Source: Pseudomonas sp. v388
GTDB lineage: Bacteria > Pseudomonadota > Gammaproteobacteria > Pseudomonadales > Pseudomonadaceae
Assembly: GCF_003935425.1 (NCBI RefSeq)
Contig: NZ_RHQN01000001.1
Span: forward strand, 855,654 to 919,653
Direction of reading: 5' to 3'
Length of the DNA stretch: 64,000 nt
The stretch's first letter is position 1, and each line of letters starts with the position of its first letter. The notes under the pieces were generated by a model that searched no databases, was not told the DNA's origin, and was given only the letters and a program-made list of their open reading frames with translations. Made by a program: the position numbers and the translations under genes. This document shows, piece by piece, positions 8,214 to 16,811 of the stretch.

Positions 8214-10469
8214 CTAAGTCTCTGATCGATCTAGCCGCCACCAGTCAGGCAGTAAATGTTGGACCTTGGGTTCGGCGAAACGGTCATCGATCAACATGAC
8301 GACGCCCTGGTCGCTTTGACTGCGGATTACCCTGCCCGCTGCCTGGACCACTTTCTGCACACCGGGGAAAAGGTAGGTGTAATCGTAGCCTGCGCCGTAC
8401 AGCCCGGCCATGCGCTGTTTGAATTGCTCATTGACCGGGTTGAGCTGCGGCAGCCCCAGCGTGGCAATGAACGCACCGATCAAGCGCGCGCCGGGCAGAT
8501 CGATGCCTTCGCCGAACGCGCCGCCCAGCACCGCGAAGCCGATGCCCCGGCTCTCAAGGGTGAAGCGGTCGAGAAAGCCCTGGCGCTCACCTTCACTCAT
8601 GCCCCGCGCCTGCTGCCACAGGGTGATGTCCGGATGCTCGCGTTGCAGCAGCTCGGCCACCTGTTGCAGGTAATCGAAGCTGCTGAAAAACGCCAGGTAG
8701 TTGCCGGGCCGTTCGCGAAACGTGTCGGCCATCAGTGCGACGATCGGCGCCAGCGACGCCTGACGATGGGCAAAGCGCGTGGAGATGCGGCTGACGATAC
8801 GCACATCCAGCTGCGCGTGGTGGAACGGCGACTCGACGTCGATCCACGCGGTAGTGGCCGGCAGGCCCAGCAAGTCAGCGTAATACTGCCCAGGCCTGAG
8901 GGTTGCTGAGAACAGCACCGTGGTGCGCGCTGCCGTCAAGCGGGGCTGGATGAACTTGGCCGGCACCACATTGCGCAAGCTCAGGCGCGACAGGCTGCGA
9001 CTGCGTCCAATGTCGCGCTTGGCAATGTCGAAGATGAAGTGTTCGTCGAACAGCTCGGCGATCCGCGCGAAACCGATGGCCTCGAAGTAGAAGTTCTGCA
9101 ACGCGCCCTCTACCGCCTGCGGATGCTCGTTGAAGTAATCGCCCAGGGCGGTCATGCACAGGTTCAGGCTGTCGACGAACTTGATCGGCACGTCGCGGTA
9201 CGCCTGGTAAGGCGCGATTTGCTCCTTGTGCAGCGCGTTCCACTGGCGATTGAGGCGGTCCAGAGGCTTCTTCAACACCACCGGAGCCGACTGGCGCAAT
9301 TCGTTCAGACGCTGCTGGTCGAGACTGGCGCTGTACATGCTGCGCGTGCGCTCGACCATGTTGTGCGCCTCGTCCACCAGCACCGCGACGCGCCATTGAT
9401 TGAGCTGGGCCAGGCCGAACAGCATGGCGCTCAGGTCGAAGTAATAGTTGTAGTCACCGATCACCACATCCGCCCAGCGCGCCAGCTCCTGGCTCAGGTA
9501 ATACGGGCAGACCTGATGCTCCAGCGCCACCTCCCGCAGGCGGGCCTGGTCCAGCCTGGCAACCTGCACGGCGGCCAGTCGCGCAGCCGGCAAGCGATCA
9601 TAAAAACCCTTGGCCAGTGGACAGGAATCGCCGTGACAGGCTTTGTCCGGATGCTCGCAGGCCTTGTCCCGCGCCACCAGTTCCAGCACGCGAAGATTGA
9701 GCTGCGGCGCGCTTTCGCCGATCACCGTCAGCGCGTCCAGCGCCAGTTTGCGGCCGGGGGTCTTGGCGGTCAGGAAAAACACCTTGTCCAGCTTTTGCCC
9801 GGGCCGGGCCTTGAGCAGGGGAAACAAGGTGCCGATGGTCTTGCCGATCCCGGTTGGCGCCTGGGCCATCAGGCAACGCCCGGTGCTGGCGGCCTTGTAC
9901 ACCGATTCGGCGAGGGTACGCTGCCCGGTGCGAAATTCAGGGTGAGGGAACGCCAGCCCGAGCAGTCCTTGATCGAGCTCGCGCCGGTGTTTGAGCTCCT
10001 GCCGCGCCCACTGCAGAAATACCTCGCATTGCCGGGTAAAGAACTCGCCCAGGGTTTCGGCCCGGTAGTGCTCGCGCAGCACGGTTTCCCGCTCGGTGAC
10101 GATGTTGAAATACACCAGCGCCAGGGTCACTTCACTCAGTTGTAACTGTCGGCATAGCAACCAGCCGTAGACCTTGACCTGCGCCCAGTGCAGTTGCCGA
10201 TGGTTGGCGGGGATGGCGTCGAACTCCCCCCGGTAGGTTTTCACCTCTTCCAGCTGATTGCCGGCGGCATCATAGCCATCCGCCCTGCCCCGGACCCGCA
10301 GCTCGCGATAGTCGCCGCTCAACGACACCTCGGCCTGATAATCGGCACTGCGCCGCGACGCCACCGTGCGATGTCCAGCGATCCCTTCCTGAGCGGTGGG
10401 CGATGGCGTGAAACGCAGGTCCAGGTCGCCGATCTTGGCGGTGAACTCGCACAGCGCCCGCACCGCCAC
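8214..10469 (-). CDS. RecB/Cas4-like nuclease fused to a Rad3/DinG-type Fe-S DNA helicase
   Basis: A large DNA-processing enzyme. The first ~200 residues carry the signatures of the RecB-type PD-(D/E)XK nuclease fold: GRADGYD, then EEVKT, then QVKVY (the QxxxY motif). The remainder is a superfamily 2 Rad3/XPD helicase with Walker A APTGIGKT, Walker B VDEAHNM, four cysteines (in KACEHPDKACHGDSC and later CPYY) spaced like a 4Fe-4S cluster, and the C-terminal QAAGRVIRS. The frame is open back to TTG at 10664, but those extra 65 residues look unlike protein. The GTG at 10469 (MAVRALCEF) fits the domain boundary best, though its ribosome site is weak. A role in DNA repair is inferred. Confidence 0.8.
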   Translation of the reverse strand: MAVRALCEFTAKIGDLDLRFTPSPTAQEGIAGHRTVASRRSADYQAEVSLSGDYRELRVRGRADGYDAAGNQLEEVKTYRGEFDAIPANHRQLHWAQVKVYGWLLCRQLQLSEVTLALVYFNIVTERETVLREHYRAETLGEFFTRQCEVFLQWARQELKHRRELDQGLLGLAFPHPEFRTGQRTLAESVYKAASTGRCLMAQAPTGIGKTIGTLFPLLKARPGQKLDKVFFLTAKTPGRKLALDALTVIGESAPQLNLRVLELVARDKACEHPDKACHGDSCPLAKGFYDRLPAARLAAVQVARLDQARLREVALEHQVCPYYLSQELARWADVVIGDYNYYFDLSAMLFGLAQLNQWRVAVLVDEAHNMVERTRSMYSASLDQQRLNELRQSAPVVLKKPLDRLNRQWNALHKEQIAPYQAYRDVPIKFVDSLNLCMTALGDYFNEHPQAVEGALQNFYFEAIGFARIAELFDEHFIFDIAKRDIGRSRSLSRLSLRNVVPAKFIQPRLTAARTTVLFSATLRPGQYYADLLGLPATTAWIDVESPFHHAQLDVRIVSRISTRFAHRQASLAPIVALMADTFRERPGNYLAFFSSFDYLQQVAELLQREHPDITLWQQARGMSEGERQGFLDRFTLESRGIGFAVLGGAFGEGIDLPGARLIGAFIATLGLPQLNPVNEQFKQRMAGLYGAGYDYTYLFPGVQKVVQAAGRVIRSQSDQGVVMLIDDRFAEPKVQHLLPDWWRLDRSET

Positions 10470-10670
10470 GACGTAGCAATCGGCCTCGGCCTCTATACCA
10501 GCGGTGGCTTCAGGTGCAACGGATGCGGGGCTGGTGTCGGGATCGATGGGGATCGTGAGGGTCACTGCGCGGGAAAACCATGGGCTGGCGGTACTGGATG
10601 GGCGTACAGATACCAGCCCGGACCCGCCTGTGGCAAATACAAATGGATCGACGGCCTGTATCAATCACCC

Positions 10671-12074
10671 TCATGGTCGGCGCGCCTGGCGCAACGCGTC
10701 ACCCAGCGCCGTGAGCAAGCGCGGCAAATCCTGGCGCCAATCGACGGTATAGCTGATGCGCAGGTGCTGGGCGTGCAGCCCGCCGAGGCTGAACAGTTCG
10801 CCGGGGGTGGTGACGATGCGTTGCTGCAACAGATTGCGGTACACCGCGCGCATGTCCACGCGATGCGTGCTCTGCGCCCAGATCGCGCCGCCGCCTTCGG
10901 GGGTCTGATAATGGATCAGCGCTCCCAGATGCTCGTCCAGCAGCTGCGCCATGGCCAGCATGCGCTGTGACAGTAACTGCCGCAGCTGGTGCAAATGTTC
11001 GTCGAGCCGTCCGCTGCTGCATAGCCGGGCAATGGCTTTCTGACGCAGCGGTGGGATCTCGAATGCGCGCAGCAGAAAGTAGTGCTGCCACTGAACCGGA
11101 AACTGACGACACAGCAGGTAGCCATAGGGGGCTTCCGGACTCAGGGTCTTGTCGAACGCGCCGACGATCAACAGCCGCTGCGGGTCGATCAGGTCCCGCA
11201 ACCGGGTACGACCCACGACAAAGGCCAGGTCACCGTGGCTGTCGTTCTCCATGACCCAGACCTGATGACTATTGAGCACCTGCGCCACGGCCTGTCGGTT
11301 GCGCAGTGGCAGGCTACTGCCTCGCACCGGATTGATCGAGGATGACAGGATCGCCAGCCCGACCGGCGCCTGGTGCAGCAACTGGTCCAGTTGCTGCACG
11401 TTGATGGCGCCGCCGGCATCCAGCGGCAGCTCGACCACTTGCACGCCGAGCGACTGCAACAGGCGCAACAGCGCCCACGGGCACGGGGATTCCACCAGCA
11501 CCGTGGCGCCGCGCAGCTGCAGGATCTCTACCGCCGCCTTGAGCATGCCCAGCAGGTCGGGGCCGACGTAGACGTTCTCGGGATACCAGCAGCGCTGCGC
11601 ATCACAGGTGTAGCGTGCGGCCAGCGCGATGCGCAGTTCCAGGTCGCCGAAAGGCTGGAAGCCTGGGTCCAGCGGCCGCGGACAATGCCGAAGCAGCTCG
11701 CGCTCGATCACCAGCAACTGGCCTTGCAGGGACTGCAGTAAAGTCGGTTCGTCGTTGCCTAGCAGCGCCATGCCGGGACGCCGTGCATGGCGGTAGAACA
11801 GGTCCATCGGACTGTCTTCGGCGGCTTCCGTCAGCGGCTCATCGCCGGCACTGACCGGCACCGCAAAGTAGCCCGACTTGGGCACCGAGCATACCCGTCC
11901 TTCTTTCTCCAGCAACGCGTAGGCGCTCTGTATGGTGGAGATCGAAACCCGCAGGCGGCGCGCCAACTGACGCAGCGACGGCAGCTTCCTGGTGGAGTCG
12001 GCCTGCACCTCGTTGACCAGGCGCACGATGTAGCGATAGACCGCCTGATAGGCGAAGTCGGTTTTATTATTCAT
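10671..12074 (-). CDS. MocR-type (GntR + aminotransferase-like) transcriptional regulator
   Basis: A 467-residue fusion. The N-terminal GntR winged helix covers about residues 8-72 (KLPSLRQLARRLRVSISTIQ and EGRVCSVPKSGYF). It is followed by a fold-type I aminotransferase-like domain with the expected PLP lysine near residue 309 (GAFDKTLSP). Such regulators usually sense PLP or an amino compound and control a neighbouring gene. The adjacent gene upstream on the same strand is a PP-loop enzyme 129 bp away; the downstream neighbour is the nuclease-helicase. The usual EDDYDSEF segment is altered to ENDSHGDLAF, so catalysis is unlikely. Target and ligand are unknown. Confidence 0.85.
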   Translation of the reverse strand: MNNKTDFAYQAVYRYIVRLVNEVQADSTRKLPSLRQLARRLRVSISTIQSAYALLEKEGRVCSVPKSGYFAVPVSAGDEPLTEAAEDSPMDLFYRHARRPGMALLGNDEPTLLQSLQGQLLVIERELLRHCPRPLDPGFQPFGDLELRIALAARYTCDAQRCWYPENVYVGPDLLGMLKAAVEILQLRGATVLVESPCPWALLRLLQSLGVQVVELPLDAGGAINVQQLDQLLHQAPVGLAILSSSINPVRGSSLPLRNRQAVAQVLNSHQVWVMENDSHGDLAFVVGRTRLRDLIDPQRLLIVGAFDKTLSPEAPYGYLLCRQFPVQWQHYFLLRAFEIPPLRQKAIARLCSSGRLDEHLHQLRQLLSQRMLAMAQLLDEHLGALIHYQTPEGGGAIWAQSTHRVDMRAVYRNLLQQRIVTTPGELFSLGGLHAQHLRISYTVDWRQDLPRLLTALGDALRQARRP

Positions 12075-12203
12075 GGCACAACTTACTCATGGAGCAGCCG
12101 AGCGCATCGGCGAGTGCACGCAAAGACAACGGCGCAAAGGCAACTGCCGGTACGGGCAGCCGCCATTGCCGATGACGAAAGGGGGGTTAAACAGCGAGTG
12201 GGC

Positions 12204-13706
12204 TCAGCGCCCGGACACGACCTCGACGGTCGCCTGCCCGGTCAGCGGATCGACCGTGCGGATGCGGCACTTGTCCGGGTCCGAGGCGCGGATCCGGGCG
12301 ATGATCGAGTGGGTATCGCTGAAGTCCACCCGCTGTTTGCGGTAGAGCGCATTCAACCCCTTGAGGCTCATGCCGCTGATATCGGTCAGCCATTGCAGCA
12401 CCTGATCCGGCGCGCCACTGCCTTGCAGCGCCTTGTGCAGGTCCGGCAGGGCCACCAGCATGCCCGGATGACAGCGGCGCAGGAAAGTTTCCAGCTCGCG
12501 GCCCTGGTCCACGAACGGCGAGAACAGCATGCACACCAGTTGCGACTCGTTCAGGCCGAAGCCCTCCTGGGCATAGCTTGCCGCCAGTTCGCGCCGCGCT
12601 TCCAGGCGCTCGGCGCCGCGGTACGCGCCCAGCGCCTGCTCTATCAGCCGGGGCGGCATCTGCTTGCGCCGCATCAGCCTGTTCGCCAGTTCCAGGTATT
12701 CGGCGATACCGTCGGCGTAGCTTCGCTGCTGCAGGTACTGGGCCTTGAGCCCGCGCATATGCGCCATCAGCAACGGGTTGGCGCAGTCCGATTCGCTGAA
12801 GCTGAAGGCCAGGTCATCGAAGCGAAAACCGAGGAATTCAGTCAGCAGGTTCCAGTGCTCATCGACCTTGCAACTGACCAGATCGGCGATGGGCACCAGC
12901 GCCGGCAGCGTGCCCCGATTGCCCTGCAAAAGGGGGCGCGGCGCCTGGCCGCCACCTTCATCGTCGTCGGCGTACAACGCCTGATGCCAGGCCTGGCCGA
13001 TGCCCTCCACCAGACGCAACGCGCCGCCCAGGCTCTGTGTCGCCCAGCGGCCGCCCTGGCCATTGCCTTGAGCCAGCCGCGCCAGCCAGGTGGCGTAGTG
13101 TTTCTGTTCCTTGCGCGCATCACCGCTGACCAGCGCATCCACACCGGCGCCCGAGGACGCCGCGCGCCCCAGGAAATCCGCCAGGTTCAGGTAGCAACGG
13201 GTACAGAACGTACTGCGCCCGTCGCCTGCCGACAGATGCCCGGCCACCAGCATGTCCGAACGGTTCTGTTCCCGTCCGGCGCTGGACAGCGGCAGGTCCC
13301 GCTCGAAGGCCTGGGTGTACTGGTTGTCCATGACCAGCATTTCGACACGCGGGTCGTCGTACAGAAACAAGGCCGAGTAGGTGCGATGGATATTGTCCAT
13401 CACGGCCGGCGTGATGCCCACGTGGCGCAGGGTGGCGACTCGCAGCTTGAAGGTGCCCGGCGCGCGGCAGGCAATGCTCAGTTGCGCGGCGCGCATGAAG
13501 GCCAGGGTGTAGGCGCTGTCCTTGCCGCCGCCGAAGGTCACCAGCGCCTTGAAACTGGAGATTCGCTCGATGCCGCCCGCCGCCACGATCAGGCGCTGGA
13601 TCAGCAACTGCAATGCGGTACGTTCAGCGCGCGTGAAGTAACCCAACAGGCGTTGCAGCACTTGTTGGTAGACATAATTCATCGCTTGCTCGTGGATAGT
13701 GCTCAT
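12204..13706 (-). CDS. PP-loop (N-type ATP pyrophosphatase) superfamily protein of unknown function
   Basis: I do not recognise the family. The 500-residue protein carries a P-loop of the ATP-pyrophosphatase type, FGGGKDSAY near residues 58-66, a variant of SGGKDS. A CxxC pair lies in STFCTRCYLNL (Cys168 and Cys171), and a later SGDARKEQ segment near 194-201 resembles the second conserved motif of such folds. These enzymes adenylate a carbonyl or tRNA base for amidation or thiolation. The C-terminal 250 residues are helical and unlike known tRNA thiolases. It lies upstream of, and on the same strand as, the MocR regulator, with an AT-rich promoter region ahead of it. The PP-loop call is good; the reaction is unknown. 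Confidence 0.7.
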   Translation of the reverse strand: MSTIHEQAMNYVYQQVLQRLLGYFTRAERTALQLLIQRLIVAAGGIERISSFKALVTFGGGKDSAYTLAFMRAAQLSIACRAPGTFKLRVATLRHVGITPAVMDNIHRTYSALFLYDDPRVEMLVMDNQYTQAFERDLPLSSAGREQNRSDMLVAGHLSAGDGRSTFCTRCYLNLADFLGRAASSGAGVDALVSGDARKEQKHYATWLARLAQGNGQGGRWATQSLGGALRLVEGIGQAWHQALYADDDEGGGQAPRPLLQGNRGTLPALVPIADLVSCKVDEHWNLLTEFLGFRFDDLAFSFSESDCANPLLMAHMRGLKAQYLQQRSYADGIAEYLELANRLMRRKQMPPRLIEQALGAYRGAERLEARRELAASYAQEGFGLNESQLVCMLFSPFVDQGRELETFLRRCHPGMLVALPDLHKALQGSGAPDQVLQWLTDISGMSLKGLNALYRKQRVDFSDTHSIIARIRASDPDKCRIRTVDPLTGQATVEVVSGR

Positions 13707-14218
13707 CGTGTCTTGCCCACCCTTGGTTGTAGACGCGGCGCGGCGTCGGGGCGGTGATGGATATCAGGTTGGCAACCGGGTTTATAATCGCGCATGACTC
13801 ATTCCCTGAGTAATAATTACCCAACTATTATCAGTATCTTCCCGGCGATTACAATGCACAGATACCGGGCAAAAACAGTACAGCTGCGCGTATTATCAGG
13901 CGCGCCGAAAACACTTTGTTTAATCACCTTCCAGACACCGCACGCCGGGCAAACCCCTTGCCCACGCGGGCATCAAGCCAGTCCCCGGCGTCCGCAGCCG
14001 CGTGGCAGACACCCGCCACCGAAAGTTCAAACGGACGCTCGTTCGGCGCAGGCGACCCACGCCTGCGTGGCAATACTTCGCCTGAGTAGGAATGCCGCCA
14101 TTTCACAATGGCGGCATTTACCGCCGCCGATAAACACGATTCATCGGCTGATTAAACGCGCACTCTTTATCCCGGCAAAGTTTAAACTTTCCATCCACCT
14201 GGCTTTTCAATCGGCCAT
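13707..14218. other. intergenic region upstream of the PP-loop gene
   Basis: A 510-bp stretch without a convincing gene. The only long frame, on the plus strand, is arginine- and proline-rich with no plausible domain. It contains an AT-rich patch at about 13780-13870, likely promoter DNA for the minus-strand PP-loop gene, and a perfect 12-bp stem hairpin at 14091-14118. Confidence 0.6.
14091..14118. repeat. perfect 12-bp stem hairpin
   Basis: aatgccgccatt (14091-14102) and aatggcggcatt (14107-14118) are exact inverted copies around a 4-base loop tcac. No T-run of terminator quality follows on either strand. It could be an operator or an RNA hairpin. Confidence 0.6.
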
Positions 14219-14246
14219 AAAAAAAGCCTTCCGCAGGTGGAAGGCT
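14219..14246 (-). terminator. rho-independent terminator of mexS
   Basis: On the minus strand an 8-bp stem (agccttcc with ggaaggct, 14225-14246) with a 6-base loop is followed by a seven-base T-run (A-run 14219-14225 on the plus strand). It begins 19 bp after the mexS stop. Confidence 0.85.
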
Positions 14247-14265
14247 TTCAAGACCTGAGTAACGA

Positions 14266-15294
14266 TTATTCGGCGTCGGCGGCAAGTTCAAGCACCGCAC
14301 GGCCACCGATGGGGCAGTTGTCCATGTAACGGTGCGCCTGGACGACCTGCTCGAAGGCAAAGGTACGCGTCTGCAAGGGCTTGAGCACCCGGTCGGCGGT
14401 CAGCTGGTTGATGTCGCGCAACGCACGCTGCAGCGCCTCGGCATCCTGGGTAATCGCCAGCTCCGGCTTGCCGGTGAAGTTGCTCAGGCAGTGCACGAAA
14501 AACTGGATGTTCTTCTGGAACGCGGCGCAGGCCGGAAACGGCGTCTGGTTGCCGCCTTGCAGGCCGTACAGCACCAGGCTGCCACGGGGCGCAAGCACAT
14601 CGCCCATGATCGACATCTGCGGGCCACCCAGCCCGTCGAACACCGCGTCCACACCCCGGCCTTCGGTGAACTTGTTGACCGCCAGCAGCAGGTCCTGCTC
14701 CTCGGTCACCACCACTTTGTCCGCGCCCAGGGACAACAGATAGTCCCGCGCATCGGCCGTCTTGGTGGCGGCGATCACCCGCACGCCCAGCGCCTTGCCC
14801 AGTTGCACGAAGTTGGGACCGGCGCAATGACTGGCATCGGTGATCAGGGCGCACTGGCCTGCCTTGATCCGTGCCAGATCCACGTAGGCAAAGTACGCAT
14901 TGAGAAACGGCGTGTAGTGCACGCTGGCCTCGACCGGCGACAGCAGATCCGGATAACGGGTCAGCGCACCGCGCGGCAGCACAATGACTTCGCCATAGGC
15001 CGGATGCTGATTGGGGTCGGCCGCCGGAAAGCTGGCCACCCGGTCGCCTACCGCCAGATCGTCTACGCCAGTGCCCAGCGCGGTGACCACGCCGGCCATC
15101 TCATAGCCCAGGCCCGCCGGCAAGCGCGCCTGGGTCGACGCAAGATTTTGCCGCCAGAGTACGTCATACCAGCTGATGCCGATGGCCTGCACACGCACCT
15201 GCACCTCGCCGGGAGCAGGCAGCGCGGCAGGGTGCTCTTCGACCTTGAGCACCTCGGCCGGGCCAAACTGGTGAAAACGGATCATGCGGGACAT
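14266..15294 (-). CDS. mexS: MexS-like quinone oxidoreductase (MDR family)
   Basis: A 342-residue zinc-independent medium-chain dehydrogenase/reductase. The N-terminal GroES-like domain (GLGYEMAGVV near 62-71) is followed by a nucleotide-binding domain and the segment VFDGLGGPQMS. The whole length corresponds to MexS of P. aeruginosa, including the SRMIRFHQFGPAEVLK opening. MexS is thought to remove a reactive metabolite whose build-up activates MexT; loss of mexS there switches on MexEF-OprN. Here it is divergent from mexT with 318 bp between the two starts, as expected for a MexT-controlled partner. It ends in a strong terminator. Confidence 0.85.
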   Translation of the reverse strand: MSRMIRFHQFGPAEVLKVEEHPAALPAPGEVQVRVQAIGISWYDVLWRQNLASTQARLPAGLGYEMAGVVTALGTGVDDLAVGDRVASFPAADPNQHPAYGEVIVLPRGALTRYPDLLSPVEASVHYTPFLNAYFAYVDLARIKAGQCALITDASHCAGPNFVQLGKALGVRVIAATKTADARDYLLSLGADKVVVTEEQDLLLAVNKFTEGRGVDAVFDGLGGPQMSIMGDVLAPRGSLVLYGLQGGNQTPFPACAAFQKNIQFFVHCLSNFTGKPELAITQDAEALQRALRDINQLTADRVLKPLQTRTFAFEQVVQAHRYMDNCPIGGRAVLELAADAE

Positions 15295-15612
15295 TTAGAA
15301 CCTCGCCTTGGAAACCTTGATGCCATGAACTCTATCCGGGCGCTGCCGGTAACACTATCAGTGGCTATTAATAGTCGACATGCCTGCCGTCGATTGTGTT
15401 GCACAGGCCGCATGACGAGTCAGACCACGCCCGTGCCTGGATGTGCGATCGGCCGCCATTGTTCGCATCTGCACTCAACATTGCAACCTCAAGGGGATTT
15501 CGGGCGATGTCCTACACAACAAAGGAATTTTTCGGTGCGCCGGATCGGCATTTGCTCGTACTATCGCAACCTGCTTCCGTTCACCCTCGACCCATGGCCC
15601 GGGACCTCCTGT
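15295..15612. promoter_or_regulatory. mexS-mexT divergent promoter region
   Basis: A 318-bp control region. A perfect 10-bp palindrome ctattaatag at 15365-15374 lies inside a larger imperfect inverted repeat, actat (15354-15358) and atagt (15371-15375). The position suits a LysR-type binding site controlling mexS. The published MexT box is not matched well here, so MexT binding is a guess. Confidence 0.45.
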
Positions 15613-16527
15613 ATGAATCGCAACGACCTGCGTCGCGTCGACCTGAATCTGCTCATCGTTTTCGAAACCCTGATGCATGAGCGAAGTGTCACCCGTGCCG
15701 CGGAGAAGCTGTTCCTCGGGCAGCCGGCGATCAGCGCCGCGTTGTCTCGCCTGCGCGGCCTGTTCGACGACCCTCTGTTCGTCCGTACCGGGCGCAGCAT
15801 GGAGCCCACCGCCCGCGCTACCGAGATCTTCGGCCTGCTGTCGCCGGCGCTGGATTCGATTTCGACGGCGGTCAGCCGCGCTTCGGAGTTCGACCCGGCC
15901 ACCAGCAATGCGGTGTTTCGTATCGGCCTGTCCGACGACGTCGAGTTTGCCCTGCTGCCTACCCTGCTCAAACGCCTGCGCTCCGAAGCGCCGGGTATCG
16001 TGCTGGTGATCCGCCGGGTCAATTACATCCTGATGCCGGCGCTGCTGGCGTCCGGGGAGATCTCGGTGGGTGTCAGTTACACCCAGGACCTGCCGGCCAA
16101 CGCCAAGCGCAAAGTGCTGCGCCGCAGCAAGCCGCAACTGCTGCGCGCCGACTCGATTCCCGGCCGGCTGTCGCTGGACGACTTCTGCGCCCGGCCCCAC
16201 GCCCTGGTCTCATTCGCCGGCGACCTGAGCGGGTTCATCGACGAGTACTTGGCCGAGATGGACCGCAAGCGCCATGTGGTGCTGGCCGTGCCCCAGTTCA
16301 ATGGCCTGGCCACGCTGCTGACCGGCACCGATATCATCGCCACCGTGCCCGACTACGCCGCCCAGGTGCTGACTGCCGCCGGCGGCGTACGCTCCGAAGA
16401 CTTGCCGCTGGAGAGCCGCACCTTCGAACTGCACATGGCCTGGCGCGGCGCGCAGGATAACGATCCGGGCGAGCGCTGGTTAAGGTCCAGGATTCAGATG
16501 TTTTTCGGGGATCCGGACAGCCTGTGA
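15613..16527 (+). CDS. mexT: LysR-type regulator MexT, activator of the MexEF-OprN pump
   Basis: A 304-residue LysR-family regulator. The N-terminal helix-turn-helix (VTRAAEKLFLGQPAISAAL, near residues 28-46) is followed by a complete effector-binding domain. The sequence follows P. aeruginosa MexT almost throughout, notably MNRNDLRRVDLNLLIVF at the start and the segments CARPHALVSFAGDLSGFID and LAVPQFNGL. The frame runs open far upstream, but ATG at 15613 gives the known MexT N-terminus. The frame is intact, without the inactivating insertion seen in some PAO1 lines. It should activate mexEF-oprN downstream and mexS upstream. Confidence 0.92.
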   Translation: MNRNDLRRVDLNLLIVFETLMHERSVTRAAEKLFLGQPAISAALSRLRGLFDDPLFVRTGRSMEPTARATEIFGLLSPALDSISTAVSRASEFDPATSNAVFRIGLSDDVEFALLPTLLKRLRSEAPGIVLVIRRVNYILMPALLASGEISVGVSYTQDLPANAKRKVLRRSKPQLLRADSIPGRLSLDDFCARPHALVSFAGDLSGFIDEYLAEMDRKRHVVLAVPQFNGLATLLTGTDIIATVPDYAAQVLTAAGGVRSEDLPLESRTFELHMAWRGAQDNDPGERWLRSRIQMFFGDPDSL

Positions 16528-16713
16528 ACAGCGGCCGTCCGCACCGGGCGCATGCTGTCAGCTGGGCAAATCAGAAGGTCACGTCGCAGGCCGGCGCCAG
16601 CTTCCAGTCGCCGGAAGGCGCAATGAGGCAGGCGAAGTTATTGAGGCTTGTTCGTGGCGATCTGAATAAGCCCCGGCGCGCGCATCGGCCGGGCCAATCT
16701 TAAAAAAAGATTT

Positions 16714-16737
16714 ATCAATACGAATGATATTAACCTT
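16714..16737 (+). promoter_or_regulatory. putative MexT box upstream of mexE
   Basis: ATCA (16714-16717), a 5-base gap, aatgat (16723-16728), a 4-base gap, then acctt (16733-16737). The spacing matches the reported MexT consensus ATCA-N5-GTCGAT-N4-ACYAT with four mismatches. It lies in an AT-rich stretch 75 bp before the mexE ATG, where an activator would bind. Confidence 0.45.
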
Positions 16738-16811
16738 CGTTTTATTCGATTCGTTAATAACACCCCCGGCGCAACAGAATCCGTCCATTCCTACTATCGG
16801 CGGATTTTCCC

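Noticed and set aside
10470-10664. N-terminal extension of the nuclease-helicase frame from a TTG
   Set aside because: The 65 residues look like untranslated DNA and the TTG is only 3 bases from the nearest purine-rich sequence. Kept as an alternative start only.
11787-13757. 656-codon plus-strand frame opposite the PP-loop gene
   Set aside because: Composition is Gln/Arg/His-rich and no motif is seen, whereas the minus strand has a coherent PP-loop protein.
13794-14258. 154-codon plus-strand frame in the region between the PP-loop gene and mexS
   Set aside because: Arg/Pro-rich low-complexity product with no convincing ribosome site; it runs through the mexS terminator.
14332-15612. long 5' extension of the mexT frame
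   Set aside because: It lies opposite mexS and the conserved MexT N-terminus begins at 15613.
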